Below, one piece after another: positions 47,331 to 59,470 of a DNA stretch of 64,000 nucleotides. Position 1 is the first letter of the stretch. Each line of letters starts with the position of its first letter. Both the position numbers and the translations under genes were made by a program. Below the pieces are notes generated by a model, which did not search any database, had not been told where the DNA came from, and saw nothing but the letters and a program-made list of their open reading frames with translations. Source of the DNA: Zygnema cylindricum (lineage: Eukaryota > Streptophyta > Zygnematophyceae > Zygnematales > Zygnemataceae); NCBI GenBank assembly GCA_037447655.1, contig JBBHKE010001362.1:291148-355147 (forward strand), read 5' to 3'.

Positions 47331-48411
47331 TGTAATAGGATCTCTTACCTCTCAAAAAATCCCATTACTACAACCAATTTCAACCACACATTCCACACAT
47401 TGGAAAATACACATCCACATTGGAAAACACTCACATAAGGATAAATTTTAAATTAGAAGAAGCTTCTATCCACATAACATTAGCTTGGTCTCTTACCCTT
47501 TAAATTAGAAGAAGCTTCTATCCACATAACATTAGCTTGGTCTCTTACCCTCGTGGCTCAACCTTTCTTATTAAAGTACTTTCCACTACTCTCCACTCTT
47601 AAATATTTTATCTCTTAACTACTAAAACACTACTTAGTTTTTAAGAGATTTCACTGCAAAAATGCCATTGCTCAAAGTTCGTATTCTTCGCTCAGGACCA
47701 AAATCAGTCAGAATTTCCACAAACTTTTCCAAAGGAAAAGATGTTTACTCTCCTCTTAGACTTCAGAATTTCCACAAACTTTTCCAAAGGAAAAGATGTT
47801 TACTCTCCTCTTAGACTTCACTATTTATCTATCATCGCCTTGGACTAGCCAGGCCAGAGTCAACGCTCTGTTGAACGGATTCTCCTTGGGCCAATCATCG
47901 CTCAGCAAGGACTCAAACTGACCAATGCAAATGCGTGCGAAATCTCCCACTAACTACGTAGGATTTACTAACCAATCAAACGCTACATTTCATTACGTAA
48001 CATTTACGTGCAAAAGTGCGCGCCAAACAAAACGCGACTTCGCACGAACGTCTGCCGCAAATTTCTCACACGAAACTACCTACAAAATTCTATAAAGTGA
48101 AAGTGACTTTTCGTACTAAAAATTGTACAAAACGAACCATTGTGCATACCACACGAAATATTGATTCATTTGGTACTTTTGAACGTGCACCTGAAATTCC
48201 GCGGCTAGTTTGACCCTTAACCCGTTACAATGAACACCCACTCGTTATTTTGACATCGCGCTGTCGCCTAAATACACGAATCTGTATATCTTTTAAAATA
48301 CAACTCCAAATCGTGCGATTCTTTCGCAAACGTCTACCAAAATTAAAACTCTATATTCGTAACACTTAAATACCCATTTACGAACAAGTTCGATCCTCTA
48401 TTACTGTTACA
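47331..48411. mobile_element. LTR of the G1/G2 gypsy family, with two inner duplications
   Basis: TGTAATAGG to CTGTTACA, 1081 bp. Two direct duplications (52 bp at 47447-47550; 55 bp at 47709-47818) explain its extra length over the 980-bp copy. No internal sequence adjoins it, and I see no target duplication; probably a solo LTR or the remains of a rearranged element. Confidence 0.8.
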
Positions 48412-49227
48412 CTGAGTGACGTGGAAGTGGGTTGAAATGCGCGAGACGACAAACTGTAGTACACTCAAAGTTGGATGATGATGCAAATTGTACTGTGGTA
48501 TTTACATTTTCATTTTTTCGGCACGACTGAAGATTTTCTCATTAAGGTTTTAGAGGAAAACGACAAAAAAAAGCCCTTACTTCATCACAAGGGAACATGC
48601 CCTAAGTTACGAATACATGGGGACATGAATTTATTCATTTTAATTTTGCATCAACATTAGTAAATCCCTTACGCTAATAACGATGGATAGTATAGTTCGG
48701 TTTCGACTTTTTCTGGCTGAAAATCATTAAAACAGGGTTAGCTAACGCTTTGCGTTAGTAATGATCCAATCGAATGTGTCAATTTAACTCAAACTAAAGT
48801 AGTTGATTTTGCTTTAATACTAACATGTCGCTTAGCGTAAGGAATATCATTGATTTCTTTTGACTCTTACGTATTCAAACACACTTTTCCTAGCTTTCTT
48901 TTGTCCTTTGTTCCTTTGTGCCTAGATGATTTACACGTGGCGATAAGTAAAACTTTTATTGCAAAACTGGTGATGGTAAAACAATATGGGTACCAAGGGA
49001 AATAAAAAACAAAAAGAAAAAGCATTTGTTTGTTTGTCAGCGCTGAAAGCGTAAAGGCCTCTTTTCTTTACACAAAGTGATGAACATTGCACTTTGTATT
49101 ATGGCAAAGATTCTCCGTACACGGTTTTCAAGTGTCCCAATGTGCATTCTTCCTGACGACTGTATACACTTGAATTATGCCCCATATATGCATTTGTGTA
49201 TGAATAATAAACAGGTATTATAAATTT
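48412..49227. other. no gene; dispersed repeat and a small inverted-repeat element
   Basis: Part 48440-48600 resembles 21500-21690. The rest, apart from 48667-48842, shows nothing recognisable. Confidence 0.4.
48667..48842. mobile_element. small MITE with CCTTACGCTAA ends
   Basis: CCTTACGCTAA and TTAGCGTAAGG are perfect inverted ends 176 bp apart. The TACGCTAATAACGA core links it to the M1-M7 end sequences. Confidence 0.6.
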
Positions 49228-49560
49228 AATCTCCACACCCTCTCCCTATACCCCTTCCCTCTCCCCCTCCCTTTCTCTCTCTCTCTCCCTCTCTACCTCC
49301 CTTTCTTCCTTTGCCTCTCCCTCTCTCCCCCTCCCTCACTCTCGCTCTCTCTCTCTCTCTCCCTCGCTTTCTCTTTTACTTCCTTTTCCTCTGCCTCTCC
49401 CTCTGTTCCTCTCTTTCTTCCTTTCCCTCTCCCTCTCTCTCTCGCTCTCCCTCTCCCTTTTGCTTTCCCTTTGCATCTCCCTCCCTCTCCCTCTCCCCCT
49501 CCCTTTCCTCCTCCCTCTTTTTCTCCCTCTCCCTCTCCTTCCCATACGTATATATGCACA

Positions 49561-49627
<67 letters not shown>
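49228..49627. repeat. compound microsatellite (CT-rich, CA, TA)
   Basis: A long CTCCCT/CTCT tract, then (CA)n at 49556-49599, then (TA)n to 49627. The frames crossing it encode only low-complexity peptides. Confidence 0.95.
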
Positions 49628-49798
49628 CCCGCCCAATCGCCCTACTTTCAATAAAACAAATAAAAATATAAATACCAGTTTACAAATAAAAAATCCGCCA
49701 AAAAAAAATAAAAATATATAAATACACCTGTTTTAAATATAATACACAAACCACAGAGATTTCATTTTTTTACTAGAAAGGTCGACCACAAGACGCTT

Positions 49799-50140
49799 TA
49801 ACAAAGGCAAAACGACAAAAAAGGCCAAAAGACAACAAAGGCAAAAATACAAAAGCAAAAAAGACAAAAAGGCAAAAGACAAAAGAATAAAAGGACAAGA
49901 GGACAAAAGGGCAAAATGACAAAAGACAAAAATATAAAAAGACAAATAGGACAAAAGACAAAAAGGCAGAAGACAAAAGACAAAAAGACAAAAAGGCAAA
50001 AAGACAAAATACCAAAGAAAGGTAAAAAGACAAAAAATACAAAAACGACAGCACAAAAAGACAAAAAAAATACAAAAAGGCAAAGACTAAAAGAGACAAA
50101 AAGACAACAAATAAAAAAGGACAAAAAGGACAAAAGACAA
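49799..50140. repeat. GACAAAA/GGCAAAA minisatellite abutting G2
   Basis: Irregular 6-9-bp units of A-rich GACAAAA or GGCAAAA. On the minus strand they extend the integrase frame of G2 into a false Phe-Cys-Leu-rich tail. Confidence 0.9.
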
Positions 50141-51951
50141 ATCGAAGATTTGCTGGTTTTAACTCGCTGATGTGTATCACTGGATGAATTTTTGTTGAAG
50201 GCAGAAAGTCCAATTGGGCAGCAATTGACGATATCATCCCGATTATAGTAAATGGTCCGATGTACTTAGGAGCAAATTTCCCAGTATGATCCGCTTCTCC
50301 GTCGATCTTGCACCTGTACTGAGTTGTTGAAAGCCAATCATTGTCACCTGTGCTTACCATCCAATCACCCCGTTTGCGGTTAGCATTTAGTTCTTGCCTT
50401 CTTTGTGCCTCCACTAATGTATCCTAGACAGTTTTCCAAACCGTTTGAATGTATTTCCAAAATTTTGTTCCAGAACCCCTATTCTCTTGAGTGACCCATG
50501 TTATTAAGTCTAATGCTTCTCTTGGTTGGTATCCGTATGCAACTTCAAACGGTGAGAATCCTGTACTAGCATGTTTACATGAATTGTATGCAAATTCCAT
50601 TAATGGTAGTTTAGATTCCCATGTGTTCTAGACTCCACAACAAACAGTCCTAAGCATTTCCTCGAGTGTACGGTTCATCATTTGTGTCTTTCTATCTGTG
50701 TGAGGATGATAAGAGGTACTTATTTTTAATTTAGTGCCCAAATTTTGCTGCAATTATTTCCAAAATGCAAAGGTAAATTTTGAATCTCTATCGGTGACTA
50801 TAGATAGAGGAACTCAATGATGTCTAACCACGTGGTCAAAATATAACTTTGCAATATCTACAACTGAATGAGTAGTTTTGCAAGGGATAAATATTGCCAT
50901 TTTACTTAACCTATCAACTACGACCATGATACTGTAATTTTTTCAAGATCTAGTTGGCTATGTGACGATAAAATCCATACTGACAGACTCCCATGGTCTT
51001 TCGAGGATATCTAATACTAGGTTTACTTTGTTGGCAGGGTACACAACTTTCCACGTGTTTTGACACCTCGTTTTCCATCCCTGGCCAAAAGAATCTACTC
51101 TGCAACCGACTAAGAGTTTTATCTCGGCCTAGATGTCCTAAATGCTCATGGGCTTCCCGCAAAAGTTGTTTTATCACGTCTCCCACTTCAGGAATGCATA
51201 ATCTATCCCCTGTTCGCAAATACAGTAAACCGTCCTCCAATCTAAAGTTTTTGACATGCCTCTCATTCAATGGGTCAGAGTTTCCTTCCGAAATATTCTT
51301 GCAAAAAACAGCAAAATAAGGATCTTTATCATAACCATTTCTAACAGTATCTAAAAACAATTCATCCCAAACCATCACACTTATTTCAAAACATCTGTAT
51401 AAAGGATGTGCGACTACATTCGTCCTCCAAGGAATATGTTTGACATTAAATTTGAAATATGCCAATTTCTGCATCCACCTAACTTGTCTGCCACTCATAA
51501 TCTGTACATCACTTAATCTCCGTAGGTAGGAGAGTGCCTTATTATCACAATGAACTGTAAATTTTTTATTATACAAATAACAACGCCAATTCACCAATGC
51601 ATGAACAATTGCAAGTAAATTTTTTTCCTGTGCTGGATAACTCTTTTCTGCATCATTGAATTTCCTGGACTCAAAAGCAATAGGATGAAAATGTTTGCCG
51701 ACTTTTTCACTTATAACTTCACCTAGACCTTTATCAGATGCATCATTAGTGATCAGAAATTCAAATTCCCCAGCAGGATCAAGATACACCAATGCAGGGG
51801 CAGAGGTCAACTTCTCTTTTAGTTCCTCCAAAGCTCTCTCTTTCTTGGCTCCCCACACAAACGTTTGTTTATCCCGAAGTAAATCTGTCAAAGGTGCGGC
51901 GATCATACTGAAGTTCTTGATAAATTTCCTGTAATAAGTGACCAATCCCAA
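50141..51951 (-). pseudogene. G2 RNase H and integrase
   Basis: The frame at 51951-50950 (333 codons) begins GLVTYYRKFIKNFSMIAAPL, the usual gypsy reverse transcriptase/RNase H joint. It has FLITNDASDKGLGEV, LLAIVHALVNWRCYL, and the RNase H end (AHPLYR in place of ADALSR). The integrase zinc finger is intact: HEHLGHLGRDKT then CVPCQ. After stops in 50640-50950, the frame at 50414-50150 gives YRCKIDGEADHTGKFAPKYI and HISELKP, the GPF-like C-terminal module. I could not place all three catalytic acids with certainty. Confidence 0.85.
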
Positions 51952-52878
51952 AAATGATCCAACTTATGTGACATTAGTGGGTTGCTTCCAATTTTGGATT
52001 GTAGTAATTTTGGAAGGATTTGTTTAGACACCCTCCCCACTAACTATATGTCCCAAAAATAATTGTTCACTTTTAAGAAAACTGAATTTTGACAATTTTC
52101 CACTTAGTTTTCTTTCCCTTAACCTTTCCAACACTTTCCTTAAATGAATTACATGTTGTTCTTTAGATTCGTTGTAAATTGAAATATCATCTATAAACAC
52201 CTAAACAAACTCATCTGTATAAATTGAAAAGGTTTGGTTCATTAATCTTTAATAAGTAGGCAGTGCATTCGTCAAACCAAATTGCATCACTATCCATTCA
52301 AAATGACTGACTCTAGTTCTAAAAGCAGTTTTGTCAACATCTTCGTTTCTAATTCGCACCAAATTAAACCACTACGCAGATCAAACAAAGAAAATAATTT
52401 ATCACCTTTCAAACTATTTGTCAAATCAGAAATTAAAGGTAATGGATACTTATCTTTCATCGTTATCTTGTTCAAACTACGATAGTCGACACATTCTCAA
52501 CGTTCTGTCCTTCTTTTTGAAGAAGACAACTGGTGCTCCGTACGGTGATTTGTTAGGCTGAATATGTCTTTTCTCCAAAAGCTCCTGTATTTGTTTCTTT
52601 AACACCTCCTTCTCAAAGAAATTATGTTTTTAAATTCCTGTGAGAAGAGGATTACATCCACGTTCAAGGTTAATAACATGTTCCACATCTCGGGAAGGTG
52701 GCCTTCCACAAGGTAAATCACTTAGGAAAACATCTTCAAATTCAAAAATCAAATCTTTTACAGCAGCATCAGATGTATTTATGTCAGTAACAAAATCATT
52801 TTTTTGTTTTTCAAGATTTTTAGTCGTGTTTGATCTTTTGAACAACATCAATGTTAGTGTTTTCTCCCCCCCTTTCAA
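51952..52878 (-). pseudogene. G2 reverse transcriptase
   Basis: RDVEHVINLERGCNPLLTGI (near 52660), then [20 protein letters not shown] and [10 protein letters not shown] (52475-52290), are the standard gypsy steps. The active site FIDDISIYN is at about 52197-52170. A TAG stop (52203-52201) lies two codons before FIDD, and a TAA lies after SGEGV at about 52026. Confidence 0.85.
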
Positions 52879-53420
52879 CAGTAACTGCCTCAGTTACTAA
52901 TAACAAGAAAACATGATTTGTTTTACCTTTTAAATGCTTTTTAAATTGTTTAGCAGATATCAAACCTTCCACTCCCAATTTGGTTATGTTATTTATATGA
53001 TTTTTATGCAATTTCTTCGAAGGTAATGCTTGCAAAACCTTCCAACCGTTCTTAGACTTCACTCTCAACGTGTTATTTTCCTAATTAATTTGAGGGATAT
53101 GTTCTGTTAACCAGGGTTTTCCCGGTATTAGCTCTTGACTACCCAAATTCATTATTTCACACACAACTTTTATTTTATGACCTTGGATATCAACTTCTAT
53201 TGTGTCAGTTTGTAAATCTAATCTGGATTAATTACCATTTGCCACCTGAACATGCAAAGGTTTTTCCCTTATTACTGTAAGAATTTTATTTTCCTCTACA
53301 AACTTATGTGAAATAAAATTATATGTAGCGCATAAATCTACCATAACTCTAAATGGTTTCCCTTCTACTAAAGACTGGAATCTGGTCAAACTGTTTTGGG
53401 TGTAATCGTTATTTCACTGT
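52879..53420 (-). pseudogene. G2 protease region
   Basis: The frame near 53345-53310 reads VDLCATYNFIS, where gypsy elements have VDSGATHNFIS: the Asp is kept but the Ser-Gly pair is Leu-Cys. A stop near 53229 and frame changes follow. Downstream, KNGWKVLQALPSKKLHKNHI is a linker before reverse transcriptase. Confidence 0.7.
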
Positions 53421-53631
53421 CCTAACATAGGTCTGTTGTCAAGAGTTTCATCATAACGATTATTCAAACTATATAGTGTGGTTAGCATCATAATAAATTC
53501 AGCTATATTAGCCTTTGTTATTCATTAGCTTGCCCTCCAGAGTTAGCTCCTTAACCTCTGGATATGGTCGCCTCAACTGAGGACTTTCAGCTAGTCTTTT
53601 CCGTTTCCCACCTCTTAGGCTTTCTGCTCAG

Positions 53632-54883
53632 CTAGGTATAATGCAATATCTTCCTGAAGACCTTAATTGACATCAACTTTTTCAAGAGATCATTGACATC
53701 AACTTTTTTAAGAGATCCCTTATCTGTACAGTCCTTAGCGTAATAATCTAAGCCTCCGCAATTAAAACAAGTGACTTTCTTTTTCGGTTTTATGCACTTT
53801 CTGCTGAAATGTCCCTCCTCTCCACAGTTATAACAGTTAATTTTCTTCAATTGTGCACACTCAAATGCCCTATGAACTCTTTTATGACAGATAGTGCACG
53901 TGGGAATGGTAAGATTGGGTTTTTGAGCATTAATACTTGGTTTAGGACTCTTAATGTATCCCCCTCTATTGTGAAATATGTTTCTTGCATTAAAACTTTG
54001 TCCACCTCTCTGATTACCCCTGAAGATACTCTGCCTATTCACGAGACTCGCATTCAGACCCTCTTCCACAATTCCTCCTCACCGCACTCTGATACTTCAT
54101 TCAAATTACCCCTGAGTGATCGAGTTTCCCGATTATACCCCAAGTGATCCTCTAATTCCAATGACTTATCTTGTAATTCCTTCAAATTATTAAACTTTTG
54201 ATGTTTCAAATCTGATTTCAGTATATAATTGAGATAGTTCAAAAAATGCAACTTAGCCATTTCATCAGTCAAACCTATGACATGAATGCTAGATGAGTCA
54301 AATTCCACAATATAATCTTTCACAGATCTAGTTTGCTTACAGTTCAACCACTTTTCTTCCATTTTGGATTTATAAGTGACAGACAAGAAACGCGATTTGA
54401 TCACGGTCTTAAAGGCTTCCCAATCAACATTATCAAGAATCAAATTAGACCTCGTCTAAGTGTAATACCAAATTTGAGCATCACCTTTCAGACATCTAAT
54501 AACAAAAGAAGTGTAATCATCACGATCACAATTTCTAGATTCCAAATAATACTCCATATGAAAAATCGAAGCATCTAACTCATCAATCTTCTTACCATCA
54601 AAGGATGGTGCCTCACTAATAGACAACTTCAGATCTCTTATATTTTTAGGTCTATCGTGATCATCCTCCCTAAAACTGCCATTTTACTTACTACTCTACC
54701 CTTCTGGTCATTAACATTATTTCTGGTGTGAATTAAATTAATTAGTTCATCCAATTTCTGATTTGAAACACTCTCATTTTCCTTAACATCCTTCAATTCA
54801 CTCTTCAATTCAAATTTTTTTTCATCCACAACGGCAGAATGATTATTAAATCTTTTAACCAATTTCACAGTACGCTTCTTCAA
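53632..54883 (-). pseudogene. G2 gag
   Basis: Three frames: 54883-54638 (coiled, charged N-terminal part), 54443-54054 (gag core, VDWEAFKTVIKSRFLS and WLNCKQTRSVKDYIVEFDS, as in plant retrotransposon gag) and 54069-53632. The last has three knuckles: CTICHKRVHRAFEC and CYNCGEEGHFSRKC are intact, while CFNCGGLDYYAKDC has Tyr for His. Confidence 0.85.
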
Positions 54884-55642
54884 AACATTTAAAGCATTTT
54901 CTATTTCATGTTTTCATGCAAAATTTGCCATTATCACACAATGAAATCAAGCAATAAGAAAGATAGAGTATAATTATCCAAAAGAGTTTGCAGCGGATTT
55001 GAAGTCCTCAAATTTCTCTAATCCAAGACTTCCTTTCCTTTACAAATCTTTTGAAAGATATCAAAATCTGAGAAAGCAAATAAACATTAAAAATAAGTTA
55101 GTGAAAATTAAATTTTCTCAAAAATTGAAATGGAAAGGTAAAATGTTTCCCCACAAATTTTGCAACAGCAAAATTCAAAGCAATCAAAGGAAACAATTTA
55201 GGGTTTGAAAAGTTTTGAGTCGTTTTTAGACTCTTTTGCTCTTGAAGAAGTAAAGTGCTCCACTTTTTTTCTCCTCTATTAGCAAATTTCCCATTTTCCA
55301 CTACATCAGGATCTTTTGTTCTCTAATTCTCACATCCTCACCCTTCATGGCTTCAAGCCCTCCCTCTACACATGAATCATCACTAGGAGAAGGCAAGTTT
55401 GTTTGGCCTCTAGGTAATTAGAGTGAGTTTCAACGGTGGCTACACTACCCACCCCACTTTAGTCTTTAGGACCTAAGCACGCCCCACATCTAACCAGTGG
55501 CTAGTTGTAGTGTGGTCACTTAGTTTCCCTCCAATCCCCTATCACTTCACATTGTGGTTTAACCGACACAGGTGAGAGCACCCTAACCGGAAACGGCAGT
55601 GGATTTTCAAGTGAGCAAACTTCTCCCTGGTTTCTAACTAAA

Positions 55643-55654
55643 GCTCCGATACCA
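55643..55654 (-). promoter_or_regulatory. G2 primer binding site (initiator Met-tRNA 3' end)
   Basis: Minus-strand TGGTATCGGAGC, two bases from the LTR, fits the 3' end of plant initiator Met-tRNA (TGGTATCAGAGC) with one mismatch. The same sequence serves C3 (59424-59435). Confidence 0.8.
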
Positions 55655-55656
55655 TA

Positions 55657-57793
55657 TGTAATATGATCTTCTACCTCTCGAAAAATCCAATTACTACAAC
55701 CAATTTCAACCACACATTCCACAAATTGGAAAATACACATCCACCTTCGAAAATGAAATTCTATGGGCTCCATTGCCCACAGAATTCGCAGATCCAAAAG
55801 AAGCTAATCTAGATAGTGCCGACTCCAAGTTGATATAAACCCAAATAAATGATCCCTTGACAATAAGAACCCCAATATACCTTCACCCCTGTGAAAAGAA
55901 GACCTTCTGTGTGCTCAGTTCCACCACAAAATGCAAAGCTTCAATATGTGTTTTGGACAATATTCCCCACTTTGACTTTCCCACTGAATAAGTGCCACCC
56001 TGGCACGCAAAGACTCTCACCGACTTCACCCTTGTGTAGCTTGGACTCCCCTGAGTCCGCAGCAAAAAGAATCACTGAATTTGCTCACCCGAGCATTAAG
56101 TTATGGCTGGTCAAAGATGACCTTTATAGTTACAAGCTCTCTTAGAGAGAGGTACCTAAATATCACTAAGTCTTGGTCTGCCTACTTACGACTACCTACT
56201 GCTAAACCCTAGTCCAATAGGAACACTATATAGTACAAGAAGGTACAATGGGCGATGTACTTATTGTACGACCATTGTACGACAAGGTCTATAAGGTGAC
56301 ACCTGTCAAATCGGAAGCCATGGTTCCTCCTTCCATCTTCTCCGGTATCAAATAATGTGGCGCCACGTGGCACCGCGTGACGCTATCTCCGTATGCCGCC
56401 AAAAGCTCACTTCGCGTGGCGGCTATAATACCGGCCGTCCGATTAAAACATATTTTACACGGTTCAGATTCGCGTACATGCAGGAATTGCTCCTTTTGGT
56501 TAGTGTGCTGTCAATTAGCTGTTGTGTTAAAGTTTATGTATTTATAAAACCCATGACGTGTATTGTTTGGATAACGCCTTATTCGTTAAGGCTTACCTCT
56601 ACAAATATAACTATAGACCATGGTTCAAATCTGGTCAAGAGCAGTTTTTGGTTCTTTGTTAGTTTGTTAGAACTCTCTACTTCTATATATATAAATACCT
56701 ATTATACCCCACACATGCCACCGTTTACTCTTAGCTATTGGCTAAAGCTAACGTCTAATATAGTGTGTAGGTACCAGGATCAAATCCTAAACTCGGCTCA
56801 ATCATTTTGGTACAAACGACGAATTAGCCTATCCTCTTTAGACAGACATGGCTCTAGCTCTCTCTCTAGTCTTCAGTGACTGCAACAAGTATGGGGACCG
56901 GAGAGATTTGAGCAAGAAGCAGGCTGCCTTTGTTGACTTACTCTATTTATTTTTTGCAATACAGACCTAGAAAATACATACATTTCAACAGAAAACACTC
57001 ACATAAAGATAAACTTTAAATTAGAAGAAGCTTCTGTCCAGATAGCATTAACTTGGTCTCTTGCCCTCGTGGCTCAACCCTTCTTATTAATGTATTTTCC
57101 ACTACTCTCCAATCTTAAATATTTTATCTCTTAACTACTAAAACACTACTTAGTTTGTAAGAGATTTGAGTGAAAAAATGTCATTGCTCCTATTTGGTAT
57201 TCTTGGCTCAAGACCAAGATCGGTCACAATTTCCACAAACTTTTCCAAATGAAAAGATGTTTACTCTCTTCTTAGAGTTCACTATTTATTATCATCGCCT
57301 TGGGCTAGCCAAGCCAAAGTCAATGCTCTGTTGATCAGGTTTTACTTGGGCCAATCATTGATCAACAAGGACTCAGACCGACCAATGCAAAAGGGTGCGA
57401 AATCTCTTGCTAAACGTGATTTTGCACGAACGTGCGTCGCAAATTTCACAAGCGAAACTACCCACGAAATTCCATAAAGTGAAAGTGACGTTTCGTACTA
57501 AAAATTGTACGAAACGAACCATCGTGCGTATCAAACGAAATATTGATTCATTTGGTACTTTTAAACGTGCGCCTGAAATTCCGCTGCTAGTTTGACCCTT
57601 AACCTGTTAGAATGAACACCCACTCGTTCTTTTGACATCGCGATGTCGCATAAATACACGAATCCTTATAGGTTTTAATATACAACTCCAAATCGTGTGA
57701 TTCTTTCGTGGACGTCTACCAAATTTAAACCTCTATATTCGTAACACTTTAATACCCATTTACGAACAAGTTTGATCCTTTATTAAAGTTACA
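55657..57793 (-). mobile_element. G2 5' LTR, split by a solo LTR
   Basis: TGTAATA to AAAGTTACA. Without the insertion (55754-56990 plus one GAAAA) it is about 895 bp and parallels 22146-23125. Confidence 0.85.
55754..56990 (-). mobile_element. solo LTR of the C2-related copia family, inside the G2 LTR
   Basis: 1237 bp, bounded by exact GAAAA (55749-55753 and 56991-56995). It is the same family as 32065-33371 (both begin TGAAATTCTATGGGCTCC on the plus strand). The block ACATGGCTCTAGC..GACTGCAACAAGTATGGGG matches the inverse of the C2 LTR. Confidence 0.88.
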
Positions 57794-58261
57794 TATAGAG
57801 TATGTAGCTCTCGCTTTTTCCACATGTTTTCTATCACCATATTATTTTCCCTTGGTAGGAAAGTTGTTGTGTAATAGTTGGTTAAATGCGTTTCTATTTT
57901 TTCATTTATTATAGTTCAAATAAGGTCAACGGATGTTAGAAATGGTGCATTTGTTCCATGGGTATATTCATTTTTTGGGGCAACTTCATGCGGGCGTTTT
58001 ATGCGAAAAAGACCTCTATGCCTAACACCTTTCAATTAAATGTCGTCGTCACTTCTTACGTAAGGTACAGGATTGGTTTGTTACAAGTATCGCCCGTGTG
58101 GGTCTCGTGGGTCTCGAATTTCAAAGCAAAAAAGGCCTTAGACCACAAATATACAAGATCTACGGGGTACCTGGTTAGGGTTTATATGCTTAGGGTTTTT
58201 CATTATATGTGTTTTTCTTTATATTATAAACAAAAACACAAATAATAATAAAACCTAAATA
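57794..58261. other. no gene recognised
   Basis: Flank of G2. The part at 57895-58020 is a dispersed repeat shared with 46545-46675. Nothing else is recognised. Confidence 0.4.
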
Positions 58262-58700
58262 TATATATATACATATGAAGGGTTGCGCGTCGCGGCGCGT
58301 CGTAAAACGAAATGAAAGAGGGGCGACGTGGACGCGTGCGCTTCCTCGACCCACAGACCCATACGCTCTTCGGGGCCCGAAAATTACAAGGGTCACTTGC
58401 GTAAAAAATTGGACGTGCGTGTCGATTAGTGGTTTTTTAATGGTATACTGCTTCGCGCGGAGAGCAAACGGCGGCAGACGGCCGGTACGAGCCGAAACGA
58501 GGAGACTCGCGGAGGGTCGAGGAGAATAACGTCGGTCGCGTGATAATATCGCGGAGACTCCCGCGGATGCCAATTCGACACATGTCGAATTGGCGCGCGA
58601 AGACGTCACCAGGCCAGGTATACCTATCTTAGCTGGCGGCGTACGACTTCTCACGGGGGGGCGCAACCAGATAAATTGGCCGTTCAACAACGGCCGATGT
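58262..58700. other. GC- and CpG-rich island with a hairpin
   Basis: The base composition differs sharply from its neighbours, with many CG pairs. It contains an 11-bp stem with a 4-nt loop, GCCAATTCGAC-ACAT-GTCGAATTGGC, at 58569-58594. A minus-strand frame across it (58690-58190) has no motif I know. It could be a promoter fragment, a piece of foreign or organellar DNA, or a repeat. Confidence 0.4.
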
Positions 58701-58837
58701 TAAAATGCTTCAAATTTTTTAAAGCGCTTGAATTTTATGTAAAAACAACCAATTATTCCTCCCCTTAAAAAAATAATGAAATAAAACACTAAAAAAACAA
58801 AATGTTGTCGTTACCCTATTACTCCGACCCCATCACC

Positions 58838-59421
58838 TGTTAGGATTGCAATGTGGGATTTTGTCAATGTTGGTTCGTTTTTAGGTGGGTCAGTTTTGTC
58901 GCGCGTCATGTCACGCATTATATTTCGTTTCATTTGTACTTTGTAGTTCCGTTTGATTAAGTGTGAACAGTTTGGTCTATTTAGTTTGTGTACGGGGCTT
59001 CTAGAATTTTCGGTTCGTGCGTAGTACGTCTAGCAGTTTCGTTTCGTGTAGATTACGTCATACTTTAAGTATTGTTCTTCTAGATGTTTCGTTTCAATAA
59101 GTCTCAGTTTGCGTCGTACTCTATTTTGCGTCCAAGTACATGTGACGCTTCTAGAAATAGATTTCTAGATGTAATTTGGTGATTAAGTTAAAATGTTAGC
59201 GACTAAGTTAAAATGAAGGAATAATTAACGAGAAATTATTGTAGAGTTAGTGTACGAGAATTAATGTGAATTTCCTCTTTTGAATTATGTAATGCCTCTA
59301 TCTATGTTAATGAGAATTTAATGTATATGAGCCGGTTGATAATTGATTTAAGCTAAATTCGCTTCCACATTGTGTAATTTATCAATTTTATGCGCATTCT
59401 GATTGAGTCTCGATCCTTTCA
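58838..59421 (+). repeat. C3 5' LTR
   Basis: 584 bp. It contains several TTCTAGA/TTTCGTTTCG repeats. It resembles the right LTR closely but with many small differences, so the insertion is not recent. Confidence 0.9.
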
Positions 59422-59470
59422 ATTGGTATCGGAGCAGGTTAGCTCCACATTCAGGATCTAGTGAATTAGC

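Larger units (their letters stand above)
50141..55656 (-). mobile_element. Ty3/gypsy element G2 internal region
   Basis: Minus-strand order from the right: primer site, gag with zinc knuckles, protease, reverse transcriptase, RNase H, integrase, which is the gypsy order. The left end stops in integrase at a minisatellite, and no 3' LTR adjoins it. Several in-frame stops make it inactive. It matches G1 over the shared part. Confidence 0.88.

Noticed and set aside
49293-49721. Several overlapping frames of Ser-Leu-Pro or Glu-Arg-Gly repeats
   Set aside because: All come from one polypyrimidine/CA/TA compound microsatellite.
49733-50133. Phe/Leu/Cys-rich 'membrane-protein-like' frames on the minus strand
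   Set aside because: They arise from the GACAAAA minisatellite; the hydrophobicity is an artefact of TTTTGTC repeats.
47331-50140. LTR 47331-48411 as the 3' LTR of G2
   Set aside because: About 1.7 kb of unrelated sequence and microsatellites lie between it and G2, and no polypurine tract adjoins it.
58190-58690. 166-codon minus-strand frame in the GC-rich island
   Set aside because: High GC favours long chance frames; no motif, splice site or start context supports a gene.
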